NCBI RefSeq assembly: GCF_029278565.1
Contig: NZ_CP119561.1
Span: forward strand, 299,409 to 363,408
Length of the DNA stretch: 64,000 bases
From: Haloarcula halophila
GTDB taxonomy: Archaea > Halobacteriota > Halobacteria > Halobacteriales > Haloarculaceae
Reading direction: 5' to 3'
Part shown: piece by piece, positions 26,079 through 35,585 of the stretch
How the letters are laid out: the number at the start of each line of letters is the position of its first letter
Numbering within the stretch: the first letter of the stretch is position 1
Notes under the pieces: model-generated
Told to the model about the DNA's origin: nothing
Seen by the model: only the letters and a program-made list of their open reading frames with translations
Database searches by the model: none
Program-made: the position numbers and the translations under genes

Positions 26079-26891
26079 ATGAGTAACGAACCCGTCGAAC
26101 CAGAGGATGGAGAAGAGGTAGAGAACGAAGAGAGCCTCGACCCGAAAATCGCCCATCACAGCACGTACATCGACGAGACGAAACGGATTCTCCAAACCTA
26201 CGTCGAATGTGGTTCCTACGAGGAGCTGGAACGCCGTGTCGTCGAGGGGAATATCCTGAACAAGAATACTGACGAATATAGAACGAACATTCTTCGGGAG
26301 GTTACGCGTCGACACATCCCCGACAAAGAGGAGTACACCGAGACCCCGCTGATGCAGGTGATAACCTCGGAGGTCCGTAGTGACGTTATCGACTGGTGTC
26401 TCTACTACGAGTTCGCCCAAGATCCGTTCATCCGACTCGTTACCACCGATTTCCTCTACCCCGAATTTGAGCGTGGAACGCTCTCCGTCCAAGCAGTCGA
26501 CATCGTAGAGTTCATCGAATCGATTCAGGAGAACTACGCCGACCTGCGGGATCGCTCTGAGTCAACAATAAACGAGGCCGCTACGAAGTACCTCACCGCC
26601 CTCCGCAACTTCGGTCTCTTAGAGGGAACCCAACGGAAGGAATTTGCAGTCACATACATCCCTGATGAGACTATCGCGTACGTGGTGTATCGACTATTCC
26701 AGAAAGACGTGAACTCGGCATCAGAGATTATTGAACACGACGACTGGAAACTGTTCCTTATGAACGAGTCGGAAGTACAGCGACGGATTCGAGATATCTC
26801 CCCGCAGTACGTAAATTATGAGAAACGTGGCTCTACACAACGACTCGTGAGAAAGCACGACAGTATGGAGGATCTCATCGATGCCTTCTGA
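26079..26891 (+). CDS. brxA: BREX protein BrxA (DUF1819 family)
   Basis: This 270-aa protein corresponds to the BrxA/DUF1819 family, small DNA-binding proteins found in nearly all BREX loci. Supporting segments are YEELERRVVEGNILNKNTDE, VDIVEFIESIQENYADLRD and KYLTALRNFGLLEGTQRKEF. That last one is the typical C-terminal region before the VVYRLFQKDVNSASEII part. The N-terminal 25 residues are acidic and extra to the core. Its last codons overlap brxB by 11 bp, showing translational coupling. Identification rests on family pattern and gene order. Confidence 0.82.
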   Translation: MSNEPVEPEDGEEVENEESLDPKIAHHSTYIDETKRILQTYVECGSYEELERRVVEGNILNKNTDEYRTNILREVTRRHIPDKEEYTETPLMQVITSEVRSDVIDWCLYYEFAQDPFIRLVTTDFLYPEFERGTLSVQAVDIVEFIESIQENYADLRDRSESTINEAATKYLTALRNFGLLEGTQRKEFAVTYIPDETIAYVVYRLFQKDVNSASEIIEHDDWKLFLMNESEVQRRIRDISPQYVNYEKRGSTQRLVRKHDSMEDLIDAF

Positions 26892-27450
26892 GTTCCAGGA
26901 ACGGCTCGAAGAGGTCGAACGGCTCGTTCGAGATGACCGTGACGAGGTCGGGAAGCGAGCGGGGGTCCCATTCATCGTATTCACGTACGACCCGGGCGAC
27001 GAAATTGAGGTCGATGAAGAGGTTCGAAACCTCATCGAGAAACTGGAATATCACGACCAGAACGTCGCAGCAATCGATATGCGTGATCTGGTCTTCACGA
27101 TCCTCGAAGAACGCGGGATTCTGGATAACGTCATTGACCTCGAACGCCGAGACAAAGAGCAGCTACTCGACGGCCTGAAATCGTCGCTGCTGGACGACGG
27201 TGAGATGGGGAAGCTGGCTTCAGCAATCGCCGAACAGGCAGAGACAGCAGATACTGTCATCGTCTACCGGATGGGTATTCTCTATCCGTTTGCAAGCGCG
27301 TCCACTCTGATGGGACAATTAGAAACGAATACGCCGGACGAGACCCCAATCGTATTCTGTTACCCGGCGACAGTCGATGACAAGAGCTTAAGATTCCTCG
27401 ATGAATCTGAAGGAACATATTACCGCGCAAGGGTGATCGGACATGAGTGA
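26881..27450 (+). CDS. brxB: BREX protein BrxB (DUF1788 family)
   Basis: The 189-aa protein matches DUF1788: FIVFTYDPGDEIEVDEEVRN, NVAAIDMRDLVFTILEERG and later ADTVIVYRMGILYPFASAST, where the GxLYPF segment is diagnostic. It ends PIVFCYPATVDDKSLRFLDE before the short tail. BrxB is an essential BREX component that contacts PglZ in known systems. The gene overlaps brxA by 11 bp and brxC by 8 bp. Confidence 0.88.
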   Translation: MPSEFQERLEEVERLVRDDRDEVGKRAGVPFIVFTYDPGDEIEVDEEVRNLIEKLEYHDQNVAAIDMRDLVFTILEERGILDNVIDLERRDKEQLLDGLKSSLLDDGEMGKLASAIAEQAETADTVIVYRMGILYPFASASTLMGQLETNTPDETPIVFCYPATVDDKSLRFLDESEGTYYRARVIGHE

Positions 27451-30400
27451 CACTACTACATCACACCAGATACACGAAATCTTCTACCGGTCGATCAATC
27501 GGAAAATCGACCGCGTCGTCAAGGTCGACAACGACGACCCGAGTGTCGTCAAGAAAGAGCTTGAAGAGTACATCCTCACACCGCAGCTCGAACGGCACTT
27601 TTCGGACGCATTAGAGGCCGTCATCGACACCGAACACGCACAGACGGAAGACGTCGGCATGTGGGTCTCGGGGTTCTTCGGTTCCGGGAAGAGCCACTTC
27701 ATGAAGATCCTCGGGCACGTCCTGGAAAACCGCGAATTCGACGATACCCAGGCGGCCGATATGTTCCGGGATCGCATCGAGGGCAACGAAATGCTCGACG
27801 GTGCGGTCGGCTCCGTGACGCAGAAATTCGACTCGGAGGTGCTGATGTTTCAGATCGGCGCGAAAGCTGATGCCTCCGGGAGCGAGTCAATCACGGAGAT
27901 CATTCACCGGGAGTTCAACACCTCACGTGGCTACGCGTCGATGCCCTGGGTCGCCCAAATGGAGCAGGAACTCGAATCTGGGAGTCTACGACGACTTCGT
28001 CAACGCCATCGAGACGAACACCGGGAAAGACTGGACGGAGGCCCGCAAGGACGCTATGTTCGTCCGGTCGGACATGGAGACTGCCTTGGTCGAGGCAACC
28101 GACGAATTCGACGACGAAGACGATGCGGCTCGGGCGATTGATGACGTTCAGGATAACGTCCTGATCAACCCTTCGACGCTCGCTGAGGACATCGTGGACT
28201 ACGTCGAGAAACGGGAGGAGGAGACGGGAGACAACTGTCGGTACTTCGTCTTCATCGACGAGATCTCCCAATTCATCGGCGACGACGGACAACTCCTCTT
28301 GGAGCTACAGAGCATCGTCGAGGAATTCGGACAGAAGGGCAAGGGGAAAATCTTCCTCGGAGTCACGTCTCAGGAGCAGCTCCAACAGCTGATTCCCGGC
28401 GTGCTGGAAAAGGAAGCCGAGGAATCGAAGGTCATCGACCGCTTCCCACATCGGTTCGACCTCACCTCCGAGAACCTGGATAAAGTCGTCCGCGACCGTG
28501 TTCTCAGTAAAAAAGGGGAGTACAGGGGTACAATCGGTGATCTTTACGACGAGCATGAAGGGTTCCTCTCGGCAAAGTATAAACTCGAATCTAGCCAAAG
28601 TCTGAAACCGATTACTCGGGACAACTTCATCGACTGTTACCCGTTCCTTCCCTACCAGCTCGACATCCTTCCGGAAATTTTCAAGTCACTCGGAAAAGGC
28701 TCCGACGATCAGTTGGCCGGGAGTGAGCGGACGCTGATTGACGTCACACAGAGCGTCCTTAAAGACGAGGAGTACCTCTACAACGAGGAACTTGGGGCGC
28801 TGGTCACGCTGGACATGATCTTCGACGAGATCAGCAACGACATTCCCAGCAGTGACGTCAAATCCATCCGCGAGGCGAAACCGAAGGACGCCGACACGGA
28901 GACCGCACGGCGCGTCCTCAAATCTCTCTACCTCCTCCAGCAGCTCCCCTGGATTCCGAACACAGCGGACAACATTGCCACGTCACTCCAGCGTGAACTC
29001 GGGCCAACCCAGGAGTTGGAGGGCGAGGTGGAGGATACGCTTGACGCGCTCGTCGACGCCGGCTTTGTCGGCCGGAGCGAAGAAGGATACCGGTTCCTCC
29101 GCGAAACTGAACGTGAGCTCGAAAACGAGATTAAGGGGATCGAAGTCGGTCCTGGCGACATCCGCCGGTCGTCCAAGCGCTTCCTGAACGACATCCTCGA
29201 CGAAACCTCTCGCGTCAACTACGAGGGGAAGACGTTCCAGCTGAACTTGAACATCGACGGTGAGGAGATCACGTCTAAGGGCTACATCGACCTGAAGACC
29301 TACTCGCCGATCTACCAGCGATACGAGGACCTCGACCCGGACGGTCTGAAGACGCAGAGCTTCAGTGAGGACGATTCCCTCTACTGGATCGCCGACGACG
29401 AGAAGCAACACACCATCTACGACAAGCTGAAATCGATCTACCAGATCAACACCGTCGTCAAAGAGAAGCGCGGGAACGAACTCAGCCAGGAAGAACAGGA
29501 AGCACTCGGACAGAAGCAAGAGGACCTCCAGCGCCTCCGCAGCGAAGTCGAGCGCGAGTTCAAACGCAGCTTCCAACGCGGCGTACTGATCTACAACGGC
29601 GATACCGAGGAGTTCGACGCGACCAACACCTCACTCAGTTCGCTCGTATCACGGAAGACAGACAACGCCATCCCGAAGGTCTTCCACAAGTTCAACCACG
29701 GTTCTGCTTCAGTGAAGGACCGTCATATCAAGGACATATTCGGTGACCTTGATAAGTCGTCAACTCCCGCAGCCCTCACCGAACTGGGTGTCATTCAGGA
29801 CGGAGACCTTCTTGCGGAAGCATACATCGCGTCTGAAGTCGAAGACGAAATCCAGAGCCGCGAAAAAGCCGGTCAAGACCGTACTGGAGACGACCTAATC
29901 AGCCACTTCGCACAGCCGCCATACGGCTGGAGCAGAAACGTCGTCAGACTCGCCGCTGCCGTCCTCTTCCGACACGGTGCTATCATCCCGACGTACAAGG
30001 AGCGAACGTACAGCACGTATACGGAGGACGGCGCACAGGAGCTGTTCACCCAGGTTACGAAGTTCAAGAACACCTCCTTCGACGAGCGGGAGACTGTTGA
30101 CGTCGAAACGCGAGAGGACGCAAAGCAACTCCTCGACCGGCTGTTCGACCGCAAAGTCCAATCCACCGACCAAGCAGTCGATGAGGGGATCCGCGAGGAA
30201 GCGAATACATGGGAGTCTACCACGAGCACCCTGCTTTCGCAATTGCGGCGAGTAGGCTTCCCGCTGGCCGACGACGTCGAGGACTTCCAGAACAGACTCA
30301 ACAACCTCCTCCAGCAGCCCACCTCCGCCAAGCGCATCAAGAAGTTCGCCGAGTTCGAGGACGAACTGGAGAACCTCGCTAAAACGGCAAAAGCAGTTGC

Positions 30401-31082
30401 CGAGTTCTGTGGCGAAACGGGTGGCGAGAACCACCTGAAGGAGTACGAAACGATTCAGGACTTCATCTCTGGAGAGTGGGAAACACTCGTGGATGAAGCA
30501 GCTGATCACGACATCGTTCACATAAGCGACGAAGCTCGTGACGCTGCTGACCGCGTCAAGAACACGCTGGACACCGAGGGTGTCATTGAGCAGTGGAACG
30601 ACGTCAAGACCGATTATCGGACTGCAGCGGAGGCCTTCGCCTCGACGTACGAGGAACTGTACGAACAGCGCTATGAGACCTACACTGCGTCCATCGAAAA
30701 CGTCCGTGCGTACGCAGGTGACGACATCGACGACAATGACCTGGAGTCGGCAATATCGGACTTGACGGAGCGCCAGGGCGAGGGATCGGTCGATCTGGAC
30801 ATCTCCAGCAAGGACCACATCAACCCCACACCTTCGCTCACACGCCTTATCGAGCACATCCAGACTGTCGATGCGTACGAGAGCGCAGCAAAGAACGAAA
30901 TCGACGACATCGAGGATGATGACGACGATGGGAAGACCCGCAAGAAAGTGGACACGTCCGACATCTTCGGGAACACCGTCGTGACTGAGGTTGACGACAT
31001 CGAGAAGCCAATCACCGACCTCCGAGAGAAGGTCGAAGAACTCCTTGACCAAGAGGGAGACGTCGAGATCCGGTTCCGGTAG
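27443..31082 (+). pseudogene. brxC: BREX ATPase BrxC, frameshifted near codon 178
   Basis: This is the large P-loop protein of BREX, about 1,210 residues after repair. The first segment (27443 to about 27977) includes Walker A: GMWVSGFFGSGKSHFMKILG. The second continues in another frame with LGVYDDFVNAIETNTGKDW and the Walker B-like RYFVFIDEISQFIGDD. The frames meet around 27976-27980. Restoring a CT (GAATCTCTGGGA) would give MEQELESLGVYDDF. Otherwise one base was gained. The rest is helical with several coiled-coil stretches and a highly acidic C-terminal region (EIDDIEDDDDDG). If the break is real, the BREX system would be inactive. Confidence 0.88.
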
Positions 31083-31162
31083 GGTAACTTCTCGAACTAA
31101 CCCTCTGCGCTGAATCTCTCGACCTGTGTCGAGACGGTGACGGAACGAGCCCGTGACCCAAT

Positions 31163-31274
31163 ACTATAAGAGACGCCAACTGCTTGTCGGTGGTATGTCA
31201 TCGCGGGCGGGAATCACGACACAGCGTACTGCCGTCCCGCCCGTTTCGTGGCAGTACGCGACCCTCTAATATCC
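31163..31274 (+). promoter_or_regulatory. pglX promoter and structured leader with two interlocked inverted repeats
   Basis: A TATA-like ACTATAAG (31163-31170) lies about 29 bp before an ATG at 31195. Downstream are two perfect inverted repeats in the order A-B-A'-B'. A is CGGGCGGGA (31204-31212) with A' TCCCGCCCG (31235-31243). B is GCGTACTGCC (31224-31233) with B' GGCAGTACGC (31250-31259). As RNA, A:A' and B:B' could form an H-type pseudoknot (loops of 11, 1 and 6 nt) or act as alternatives. As DNA they could be overlapping protein sites. The block ends 15 bp before the pglX ATG. Confidence 0.65.
31195..31269 (+). CDS. Possible 24-codon leader peptide upstream of pglX
   Basis: ATG 31195 sits about 29 bp downstream of the TATA-like box, where a leaderless haloarchaeal message would start. 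The frame runs 24 codons (MSSRAGITTQRTAVPPVSWQ and four more) to TAA at 31267-31269, 5 nt before the pglX ATG at 31275. The frame covers both interlocked inverted repeats. The arrangement resembles a translated attenuator, in which ribosome progress would decide which hairpin forms. That is inference: the ORF is short and could be chance, although the TATA spacing argues for real use. Confidence 0.4.
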   Translation: MSSRAGITTQRTAVPPVSWQYATL

Positions 31275-34200
31275 ATGTCCACGACACACGGTCAACCTGG
31301 TCTCTCGTCGGATCAACGCTCAACCATCCGAAGCACTATCATCAGCACACGCCACACGCTCGAAGACGAGCTTCGCCGCCAGCTCGAAAAGTACGGCATC
31401 TATGAGGACAAGAAACTTCCACAGGATCAGCTGACGCATCTCTCTGCCGAGGAACTCCACACCCGCGATAGAATAGACGCAGCCATCGAACGAGAACTCG
31501 AATCCACGGATGGAAACCTGGAACGGTCGATCACTAACTACGTCCGCGAAGCCACGAAGACCTATCTCAACCGATTCGTCGCGCTAAAAACCATCGAGGT
31601 TCGTGGTCTCGTCGAGGAGACCATCACTGAACGGCCGGAGTACGGCAACCGGTCGTACATGCACCACACCGTGGCCGAAATCGCTGGTGAACTCACCAAC
31701 GCGCAAGACGACGGTTTTGGTGCCGCACTTGACCTGGCGTACCAGGAGATCGGTGCGGAGATTCGGATGATCTTCGAGGAATCCGAACACACCGCTATTG
31801 ACCTCGATGCGCAGGTTCGAGAAGAGGTTCTCGACGAATTGGACGCAATTGACGACGAAGCCTGGGAGAGCGACGAAGCTCTGGGCTGGGTGTACCAGTA
31901 TTTCGGTGAGGAGGAGCGTGAGGATATCGACGAACGCATCGACGAAGAGAATTACAAAGTCTCAGGTACCGATATAGCAACAAAGACCCAGCTTTTCACG
32001 CCACGTTATATTGTCGAATGGATGGTTGATAATTCTCTTGGGCGGACGTGGCTTGAAATGAAAGGGGAGCGGACGAATATCGACAGTGAGGAGAATTGCT
32101 TCTACCTTGCACCCCCCCAAGACTCACTAATTAACCGGGAAGAAAAGTCAGTTGAGGAAATTACGGTTCTTGACCCCGCCTGTGGCAGCGGTCATATGCT
32201 GTTTTATTCTTTTGACATCCTTTATCAAATGTATCTGGAGGAGGGGGAAGTCCCAGAGAAATACATACCGCGGGAAATTCTCAGAAACAACCTCTATGGT
32301 ATCGATATCGATTCAGGGGCTGCGCAAATCGCCGCGCTCTCGCTTTATTTGAAGGCCAAAGAGCAATCACCAGAAGTTGCAATCCCACAGCTGAACATCG
32401 CTTCAGCCGACGCGGTACTTATTAACGGAGATAGGAAGCAGGAGGTACTTGAACGAACAGAGTCGGAGCTCGAAGAAGAAATACTAGAGCAACTCTGGCG
32501 AAGCTTCGATAACATCCGAGAGTTCGGCAGTCTCATCCGTATTGAGGATCGGATTGAATCGATTCTTGATGAGCACCGTGACTCAATTCAAGAATCAGGC
32601 CAGTCTCAATTCACGTCAGAGGGAGGGCTTGCGACTCAAAGCTCATTTGTTACTAGTGAAGGTGGCGAAGAAACGTGGGAAGAAGTAAAGAATCGACTCC
32701 TTGACTCAGTTAGGGAACTGGCGACTGAAGCTTTGGATCATAACGACCCCGTTGAGGAGATGTTTGCAGAAGAAGTGGAAAAGACAGTTGAATTAGTGGA
32801 TCTACTCGTTGCGGACTACAGTGTTGTCGTCTCTAACCCCCCATATCTTGATAGCGGTAAAATGGGCGATGACCTGACTCAGTTCCTTAAGGACACTTAC
32901 AAAAGCAGCAGGGATACCTATGCTGCATTCATTGAGCGGAACACAGAGTTTCTCGCCCCTGATGGACTAGCGTCTATGATCACCCCAGAGACATTTATGT
33001 TCAATTACAGCTTCCGGGGCCTTCGGCCAAAACTTCTAGAGAACTCGGAGTTCGTTGATGTCGTTCATCTTACTAACCGAGATGAAGCTTACATGAATGT
33101 CTGTACACTGATTTCTAACTCCAAGCACAACCGCCGGTCCCGTTTTATTCGTTTAATAGGAGCAGACGATAGGCCAGCAGCATTAAACAATACAATAACG
33201 GACCTTAGGGTAGGAGACAGTTCAGAGCGACAGTACTTCGCTAACCAGTCAGCATTCCTGGAAATTGATCGATCTCCATTTATCTATTGGTTTGGGAAAG
33301 AAGTCTTGGACCTATTCATTAAGTATGGGAATCTAAAAGATACTGCTGATGTCTTGAGGGGACTTGACACCGGAAATGACGACCGTTTTGTTCGGTATGA
33401 CTGGGAAGTTGACCCGAACGATAATTCTTGGAACAGGTATGTAATGAGCGGCGAGGGAGAGCCATTCTTCGAAGCCTCAAATATGAAAGCATTGTGGGAA
33501 AATAACGGAGCAGAAATCAAATCAACCGATGATAGTATCGTCCCCAGCGAGGACAGATACTTTGATGAAGGAATGACATACCGAAGGTTTGGCGATCTTG
33601 TCGTTCGTCACCTCCCAGCTAATTGGATTCCGAGTGACGGGAGCCCATTTATTGGGCCACACGAGAATGACCGAATACTTCACATTCTTGGCTATCTCAA
33701 TTCATCACTGGCGGAATTCGTTATTGAGGGTCTGAATCCGGGCCTGAACATTCAGATTGGTGACGTTGAACGTATCCCTATCGACACTAGTTGGCGGAAC
33801 GATGAAATCGAACGTCTATCAGAAATTGCTATTGAAGTGCAGGAAGAACGGCAATCCTATTTAGAAACTGCTCCAGTTTATCACGGAGGTGAGAAGTTCA
33901 GAAGTGAGTCAATGAGTGAATATCTCTTCAAAGAAGATCTTCTTGATTCGGCTTTGCTGGTTATTCGGCATAAGATCTCAGAAGCAGTTTTCGACTATTA
34001 CGAAATATCTAACGACACGAGAGAGCAAATTTACCAGGAGAGTGAACGAGTGATCGGAAAAGATTACGTACTGACGTCTGACCAGCCAGTTCCGGAGCTA
34101 GTCGATCAAATTGGTGTGGAGCCAACGGTCGTAACAGATGAAGAATATCAAAAACTTAGGGGGGCGTTTGAATCCTTCTCTGGTGATGATCTACAAGAAG

Positions 34201-34940
34201 CTTCAAAAGAACTCGGCGTCTCCCCATTTACGATTGCAGATCTTCGCCGTGAATCATATGATGAAGAGCGTAAAGAGATATATGCTGAGGATCAGCTTTC
34301 GTTTGCAATAGGACATGCGCTTGGTCACTGGAATACCTTCGACCAGCTTCCGGCACCCGATAGTGAAATTGTTCCAATTGGTGATAGTTATGAAGAGAAT
34401 ATCGGTTGGTATGTAGATGAAGTGGTTCAGCATTTAACGGGAGACGATGAATGGCGACCTCGATTTAATGACCATTTGGGGCGAGAGGTGGCTGACTGGA
34501 TTCAGAATCGGTTCTTCCGATATCACCACTGCAAAGAATATCGTCGCCGAGGGCAGCGTATTCCGATTTATTGGCAAATCGAAAGCCCTGCTGAGGAGTT
34601 CAGTTGCTTCCTTTATTACCACGGAATAGATGAAAATACCCTTCCGAAGCTCCGAGGACAGTATCTTGATCCGCGGATCAACGAGCTCGAAAATGAACTC
34701 GAAACCTTAAACGCTCAGACAAACCGGGAAAATCCAGACAAAGATCTCCTGAATAGACAGGAGGAGGTCCAGACCGAACTTGATGATCTCGAACAATTCC
34801 GTGAAACCATAGATAAAATGATTGACGACGGCGTCACAGTTGACGTTGAGAAGGGTATTTGGGAGAACCTCAAGGAATGGGATCAGTACGAAGTCCTCGA
34901 AACTGGGCTTCCCAAACTGAAGTCCAGTTACTCTCGATGA
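31275..34940 (+). CDS. pglX: BREX adenine-specific DNA methyltransferase PglX
   Basis: The 1,221-aa enzyme modifies host DNA at a non-palindromic site to mark self. SAM motif I is VLDPACGSGHMLFYSFDILY and catalytic motif IV is VVVSNPPYLDSGKMG. The N-terminal 230 residues are helical and GC-rich in DNA. From about 31960 the gene becomes clearly AT-richer through its methyltransferase and target-recognition regions (for example 22 of 60 bases are G or C at 33061-33120). The C-terminus has a coiled coil (INELENELETLNAQ). I chose ATG 31275 (MSTTHGQPGL) over GTG 31248, which lies inside the leader repeats. It is followed 24 bp later by the TBP homologue. Confidence 0.92.
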   Translation: MSTTHGQPGLSSDQRSTIRSTIISTRHTLEDELRRQLEKYGIYEDKKLPQDQLTHLSAEELHTRDRIDAAIERELESTDGNLERSITNYVREATKTYLNRFVALKTIEVRGLVEETITERPEYGNRSYMHHTVAEIAGELTNAQDDGFGAALDLAYQEIGAEIRMIFEESEHTAIDLDAQVREEVLDELDAIDDEAWESDEALGWVYQYFGEEEREDIDERIDEENYKVSGTDIATKTQLFTPRYIVEWMVDNSLGRTWLEMKGERTNIDSEENCFYLAPPQDSLINREEKSVEEITVLDPACGSGHMLFYSFDILYQMYLEEGEVPEKYIPREILRNNLYGIDIDSGAAQIAALSLYLKAKEQSPEVAIPQLNIASADAVLINGDRKQEVLERTESELEEEILEQLWRSFDNIREFGSLIRIEDRIESILDEHRDSIQESGQSQFTSEGGLATQSSFVTSEGGEETWEEVKNRLLDSVRELATEALDHNDPVEEMFAEEVEKTVELVDLLVADYSVVVSNPPYLDSGKMGDDLTQFLKDTYKSSRDTYAAFIERNTEFLAPDGLASMITPETFMFNYSFRGLRPKLLENSEFVDVVHLTNRDEAYMNVCTLISNSKHNRRSRFIRLIGADDRPAALNNTITDLRVGDSSERQYFANQSAFLEIDRSPFIYWFGKEVLDLFIKYGNLKDTADVLRGLDTGNDDRFVRYDWEVDPNDNSWNRYVMSGEGEPFFEASNMKALWENNGAEIKSTDDSIVPSEDRYFDEGMTYRRFGDLVVRHLPANWIPSDGSPFIGPHENDRILHILGYLNSSLAEFVIEGLNPGLNIQIGDVERIPIDTSWRNDEIERLSEIAIEVQEERQSYLETAPVYHGGEKFRSESMSEYLFKEDLLDSALLVIRHKISEAVFDYYEISNDTREQIYQESERVIGKDYVLTSDQPVPELVDQIGVEPTVVTDEEYQKLRGAFESFSGDDLQEASKELGVSPFTIADLRRESYDEERKEIYAEDQLSFAIGHALGHWNTFDQLPAPDSEIVPIGDSYEENIGWYVDEVVQHLTGDDEWRPRFNDHLGREVADWIQNRFFRYHHCKEYRRRGQRIPIYWQIESPAEEFSCFLYYHGIDENTLPKLRGQYLDPRINELENELETLNAQTNRENPDKDLLNRQEEVQTELDDLEQFRETIDKMIDDGVTVDVEKGIWENLKEWDQYEVLETGLPKLKSSYSR

Positions 34941-34964
34941 GGTAAAGTCGGCCGTTTCTCCAAT

Positions 34965-35504
34965 ATGGATTTAGAGGTAGTTAACGCAGTAGGGTCGGGT
35001 GATTTGGGGATAGAGATTGATCTAAATCGACTAACAGCCGATTTCGAGGAAGTTGAGTTTGATCCAGATAAGTACCCAGGTGCCTATGTAAGGCTCGAAG
35101 ATGTGGAGCCACTGATTACGGTTTATAGAACTGGAAAATATATTATTACAGGATCAACGTCCGAAGAGGAAGCCTACCACTGTAGAAGACGTTTCTTGGA
35201 ACTTCTTTCTGACAGGGGAGTACTGGATACACCAGATGATAAATGGTTCTCTATGCAGAATTACGTATGTACAGGAGAATTAGACCAGGTTCAGAACCTA
35301 AACGCGCTCGCAATTGGTCTGGGATTAGAGTATACAGAGTATGAGCCTGAACAGTTCCCAGGTCTCGTTTTTCGGCCTGACGACCACCCAGTAGTGATAT
35401 TGATATTTGCGTCCGGTAAAGTGGTCGTCACTGGAGCAAAGGACATTGATGCGGCAGAGGAGGCATTTCAGAGCTTAAAGGGAGATTTAGATGCTCTGGT
35501 GTAA
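34965..35504 (+). CDS. Divergent TATA-binding protein (TBP) homologue inside the BREX operon
   Basis: The 179-aa protein has the two direct repeats of archaeal TBP. Repeat 1 (about 1-88) reads LEVVNAVGSGDLGIEIDLNR, YPGAYVRLEDVEP and VYRTGKYIITGS. Repeat 2 (about 94-179) reads NYVCTGELDQVQNLNALAIG, EPEQFPGLVFRPDD and IFASGKVVVTGAKD. Repeat 2 is close to canonical (NLNALAIGLGLE, EQFPGL). Repeat 1 is more diverged, with Y replacing F in the RSGK segment. The gene lies 24 bp after pglX and 81 bp before pglZ, on the same strand and in the same low-GC block as the pglX body. A general transcription factor is not a usual BREX component. It could be a dedicated TBP for this locus or a DNA-bending subunit. 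Confidence 0.88.
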   Translation: MDLEVVNAVGSGDLGIEIDLNRLTADFEEVEFDPDKYPGAYVRLEDVEPLITVYRTGKYIITGSTSEEEAYHCRRRFLELLSDRGVLDTPDDKWFSMQNYVCTGELDQVQNLNALAIGLGLEYTEYEPEQFPGLVFRPDDHPVVILIFASGKVVVTGAKDIDAAEEAFQSLKGDLDALV

Positions 35505-35585
35505 TGTGAATAAGGGATGGACACCAATCGAAGCACGAAAGACTACCCGAAACAACCTTCAGCCTATCGTAGGAAAGGAGTTTTA

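Noticed and set aside
29895..31052. Long minus-strand open frame (385 codons) opposite brxC
   Set aside because: The plus strand encodes clear BrxC sequence here. Long antisense frames are common in GC-rich haloarchaeal genes because of codon bias, and this translation has no recognisable domain.
31248..31274. GTG 31248 as the start of PglX
   Set aside because: It would begin translation inside the B' arm of the leader repeat. ATG 31275 starts the plausible protein, and the extra nine residues are not needed.
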